Origin: Brevibacillus aydinogluensis
Lineage (GTDB): Bacteria > Bacillota > Bacilli > Brevibacillales > Brevibacillaceae
Length of the DNA stretch: 64,000 bases
Assembly: GCF_031954365.1 (NCBI RefSeq)
Contig: NZ_JAUSVZ010000012.1
Reading direction: 5' to 3' (one strand)
Numbering within the stretch: the first letter of the stretch is position 1; each line of letters begins with the position of its first letter. The notes under the pieces are model-generated. The model ran no database searches, was not told the origin of the DNA, and was given only the letters and a program-made list of their open reading frames with translations. The position numbers and the translations under genes were made by a program. Below, in pieces: positions 61,874 to 64,000 of this stretch.

Positions 61874-62141
61874 GTCTCACGTAAATGTTCAAGAGACTGT
61901 TGATGCTATCCACTGCATCGAATCGCTGGTAGAGCCGATACAGGATCTCAATGATTTCTGCAAACCCATACATTAAGATACTGCTGACAATAGAGTAAAC
62001 CAGAGGGGACACGAGGGTGAGAAAGAAGTGTCTCTCGTCAATCATCCAGAGTACGACTCCACTGATAATTCCAACGGCAAGTACTACACCTGCAAGTACA
62101 CGAATCCAGCGCGCATATTGATTGGTATAATGATCAAACAC
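61857..62141 (-). CDS. Small membrane protein of unknown function
   Basis: About 94 residues from GTG 62141 (AGGAG 11 nt upstream). The frame extends to 62255, but that part contains a perfect hairpin and is unlikely to be translated. Two hydrophobic helices (IRVLAGVVLAVGIISGVVLW; LTLVSPLVYSIVSSILMYGF) are followed by a cytoplasmic helix (EIIEILYRLYQRFDAVDSIN). I recognise no function. It is convergent with the NERD gene. Confidence 0.6.
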   Translation of the reverse strand: MFDHYTNQYARWIRVLAGVVLAVGIISGVVLWMIDERHFFLTLVSPLVYSIVSSILMYGFAEIIEILYRLYQRFDAVDSINSLLNIYVRQNSRQ

Positions 62142-62164
62142 CGAATGCCACACTCCTAACAGCA

Positions 62165-62190
62165 GAAATCCTTGAGAAATCAAGGATTTC
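62165..62190. terminator. Perfect hairpin upstream of the small membrane gene
   Basis: GAAATCCTTGA / TCAAGGATTTC, 11-bp stem with a 4-nt loop; TTGATTTT follows on the plus strand. Same core as the terminator at 56166. Probably a leftover terminator. Confidence 0.5.
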
Positions 62191-62266
62191 TTGATTTTAT
62201 CGGTAACTTGCTGAACAGGGGAAACCAGAACGGAAAACGATCGAATAACGGCCAATCTTTTTACAA

Positions 62267-62722
62267 AGTAGGTATAAGCACAAACCTGATAAGGATGAAA
62301 CCATTAAAAGGCTTCTTCGGAATCCCACAGATTTTGCAGCCGCCCTTGAACCTTTTTATGGAAAGGCAATCGCAGCACGACTTGGCGATTTGTTGAGCCT
62401 GACATTTTACGATAGCGGCTGAACTGGTTCAGGCGCTGAAAACAGGCAATACCACAGCAGCTGTAGATGCCCAGAAACGTTGGTTCGCAATGAGGATGAG
62501 ATTGCTGCCTTCTGGGCAGAATTAATGGTCCACAGAGGAATGGAGAGACATGTTGTATAAACATTTGAGGCTGCTCAGCAGCGAAGTGGCTGCCCGTATC
62601 GCCGGAAACTATGTAGAAAAACATTGCATTAAGTGACAGGATTGAAGCACAAGCACTTAAAATGACCGACGTTATGACGAACGGAATTGTTCAACAATTT
62701 ACGATGGCCTTTGCCTATTAAT
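62267..62722 (+). pseudogene. Frame-broken conserved Brevibacillus/Paenibacillus-type protein
   Basis: Coding remnants jump between frames: KDETIKRLLRNPTDFAAALE then FYGKAIAARLGDLLS in one, AAELVQALKTGNTTAAVDAQ and KRWFANEDEIAAF in another, LLSSEVAARIAGNYVE in a third, and DRIEAQALKMTDVMTNGIVQ QFTMAFAY near 62640-62722. Together they match a ~190-residue protein that I recall being annotated, probably wrongly, as acetylglutamate kinase. At least three breaks make it a pseudogene. Confidence 0.65.
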
Positions 62723-62777
62723 TGTACAAAATGGTTACACACCCCGGTAAATCGTAATTAACCAATGTGTAGGGAGA

Positions 62778-62960
62778 TTATGGTTGTTTGTTGGATTTAA
62801 GATTTTTGTCGAAAGAATCCCAGAGATAATACACTGCCCAGAATACGATTACGACAAGCAATGTAAGTGGTTTTTGTTTTGGAGGTAACCAAAAAGCCAG
62901 TATTACTGCAATTGCCAAAAAAGGAGGGAGTAACATCCAATAAATTTTATTTCGGAACAT
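62778..62960 (-). CDS. Small two-helix membrane protein (60 aa)
   Basis: 60 residues from ATG 62960 with GAGGAGG seven bases upstream. Two hydrophobic segments (WMLLPPFLAIAVILAFWL; LTLLVVIVFWAVYYLW) split by PPKQKP, and a charged tail. No function recognised. The strong ribosome site supports a real gene. Confidence 0.65.
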   Translation of the reverse strand: MFRNKIYWMLLPPFLAIAVILAFWLPPKQKPLTLLVVIVFWAVYYLWDSFDKNLKSNKQP

Positions 62961-63064
62961 AGGGTAACCTCCTCACAAACATTAAAACTTCCACCTATTT
63001 TACCACAATGTGGCTTTGACTGTTTCGAGAATTTCGATTCTAATCACCCCATTTATATTTGCTA

Positions 63065-63103
63065 AACAAAAACCCCAGGGATTACCCCGGGGACGGCCGA
63101 GCG
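63065..63103. repeat. 39-nt hairpin repeat, copy 2
   Basis: AACAAAAACCCC...GGGGACGGCCGAGCG. Differences from copy 1 (56210-56248) fall mostly in the stem and loop. The remaining 62961-63234 stretch holds no gene. Confidence 0.6.
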
Positions 63104-63183
63104 ACTCTTGGAGAACATCATTTCCATTGCGTTCAGTCGTTGGGAGTGCTTAATGCTCACCAAAATTTTTTTACCGTATTACC

Positions 63184-63215
63184 TTGTAAAGCGACATATG
63201 TTGCTATACAATGTC
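63184..63215 (+). promoter_or_regulatory. PadR promoter with operator-like repeat
   Basis: TTGTAA (63184-63189), 17 nt, TACAAT (63207-63212). GACAT (63193-63197) and ATGTC (63211-63215) form an inverted repeat over the -10, the type of site PadR proteins bind for autorepression. Confidence 0.55.
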
Positions 63216-63234
63216 TACCAGGAGGTGTAAACAT

Positions 63235-63564
63235 ATGGATAAGGAGATATTAAAGGGGAGTATTGATATCCTACTTCTTTCTATTATTGGCCGGCAGGAT
63301 ACATATGGATATGACATTATCCAGCAGCTAAAGGCTCTTAGTAACGGTGAATATTTGATGAGCCAGGGAACGCTATATCCTGCTCTGAAACGGTTGGAGA
63401 AAAAGGGATTGTTGAGATCCTATTGGGTAGAGAATGAAGAAACGGGACGGAGGAAATTCTACTCCCTTACGAACGAAGGGAAAGCGGAATTGCAAGAAAA
63501 ATTACGATCATGGAATCAGATAAATCTTCTTATTCAAGCATGCAGAAAGGTGGAATTCGCATGA
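63235..63564 (+). CDS. PadR-family transcriptional regulator
   Basis: 109 residues from ATG 63235 with AGGAGGTG seven bases upstream. Winged helix typical of PadR: KGSIDILLLSIIGRQDTYGY, MSQGTLYPALKRLEKKGLLR, and GRRKFYSLTNEGKAELQEKL. PadR proteins are repressors, often of the co-transcribed membrane gene, and this one overlaps the next gene by 4 nt (ATGA). It probably binds the GACAT/ATGTC repeat in its own promoter. Confidence 0.92.
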   Translation: MDKEILKGSIDILLLSIIGRQDTYGYDIIQQLKALSNGEYLMSQGTLYPALKRLEKKGLLRSYWVENEETGRRKFYSLTNEGKAELQEKLRSWNQINLLIQACRKVEFA

Positions 63565-63962
63565 ATCCTTTCGATTCATATCTTAAAAAAATCATTGCAA
63601 ACATTGATGTCTCGGAAGAAGAAAAACATGAACTCTACACTGAATTTTTGGATCATCTTACGCAGTTAAAAGCGGAGTATATAGCAAAAGGTTTTTCGGA
63701 GTCAGAGTCTATACAAATGGCAATTAACGCTTTTGGTGATACGGAAAAAGTTGGCAAGAGCTTGGAAAAAGCCATCTTTCCTTATAAGCAGTGGATTAAT
63801 GGGTGCGCCTGGATCGGGTTATTGATCTACATTGCGGTGGTACTTCAACTACTCTTTTTTGATGAGTTTAGATTGAGTTCTCGGGAGCATGTAATAACCT
63901 CGGGTGTTTGTATTTGGCAAACTAAATGTGCCGAATTCGGAAATGTGAAAATGCCCAATTGA
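63561..63962 (+). CDS. HAAS/DUF1700-type membrane protein, apparently truncated
   Basis: 133 residues from ATG 63561. The N-terminal HAAS domain is clear (EEEKHELYTEFLDHLTQLKA, then GFSESESIQMAINAFGDTEK), followed by one membrane helix (WIGLLIYIAVVLQLLFF). Partners of PadR regulators normally go on through more helices. Here the frame continues ~25 residues of different character (REHVITSGVCIWQTKCAEFG) and stops, so a frameshift or insertion near 63900 has probably cut it short. The remaining 38 nt to the window edge hold no gene. Confidence 0.7.
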   Translation: MNPFDSYLKKIIANIDVSEEEKHELYTEFLDHLTQLKAEYIAKGFSESESIQMAINAFGDTEKVGKSLEKAIFPYKQWINGCAWIGLLIYIAVVLQLLFFDEFRLSSREHVITSGVCIWQTKCAEFGNVKMPN

Positions 63963-64000
63963 TGAGCATGCCATAGAAAGTAAAAAAACCTTGCCAGCGT

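Noticed and set aside
62165..62255. N-terminal extension of the small membrane gene
   Set aside because: The extension crosses a perfect terminator-type hairpin and lacks a ribosome site, so the later GTG start is preferred.
1..64000. CRISPR array
   Set aside because: No regularly spaced short direct repeats with unique spacers were seen; the repeats present are large and inverted or isolated pairs.

Overview
The window looks like chromosomal DNA from a GC-rich, Gram-positive Bacillota, most likely Brevibacillus or a close Paenibacillaceae relative. The reasons are strong AGGAGG-type ribosome binding sites, GTG and TTG starts, many hairpin-plus-T terminators, and gene families typical of that group (XPB-type repair helicase, HlyC/CNNM proteins, YutG-type PgpA, YjcG, RacA-like protein, MocR regulator with AzlCD, an orphan CheW). 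The species call is inference.

Region 1 (1-33.7 kb) is ordinary core genome. It holds an ECF sigma/anti-sigma pair, an XPB helicase, two HlyC/CNNM proteins, an ABC importer with two tandem lipoprotein receptors, an SgrR-type regulator divergent from an MFS transporter, TerB, SurE, several unrecognised conserved proteins, CheW, MocR-AzlC-AzlD, a RacA-like protein, a ZIP metal transporter, FabI, a UvrD-type helicase with a CoiA-like zinc N-terminus, YitT, a metallo-beta-lactamase-fold protein, a PHP phosphoesterase, an acetyltransferase, a 2H phosphoesterase, an esterase and PgpA. Two inverted copies of a ~340-nt, highly structured non-coding repeat lie at 19.9-20.3 kb and 25.9-26.26 kb.

Region 2 (34.0-45.3 kb) is an accessory island that starts directly after two tRNA genes and ends near a decayed tRNA 3' half. 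Its left part is AT-rich. It carries a frame-broken XRE repressor, an AIPR abortive-infection protein, a complete Wadjet (JetABCD) anti-plasmid operon, and an in-frame fused remnant of a HIT/PLD-helicase cassette. An intact relative of that cassette lies 12 kb further on. No integrase is visible.

Region 3 (45.4-56.2 kb) has a PH-domain protein, then a flippase-like membrane protein and UDP-glucose dehydrogenase, then a promoter with a classic Fur box. Behind the Fur box is a seven-gene run: lipoprotein, membrane-anchored secreted protein, GT-C glycosyltransferase, FTR1 iron permease, sugar epimerase, alkaline-phosphatase-superfamily enzyme and GT2 glycosyltransferase. This appears to tie iron uptake to cell-surface glycan or glycolipid synthesis.

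Region 4 (56.2-64 kb) is a second accessory stretch. It holds a tight HIT - NTP pyrophosphohydrolase - PLD/helicase cassette (candidate defence system), a glyoxalase-fold protein, a stand-alone ScoMcrA-type SRA reader followed by a NERD nuclease (candidate split modification-dependent restriction system), small membrane genes, a decayed gene, and a PadR regulator with a truncated HAAS-type membrane partner at the right edge. All family assignments come from reading motifs; no database search was run.
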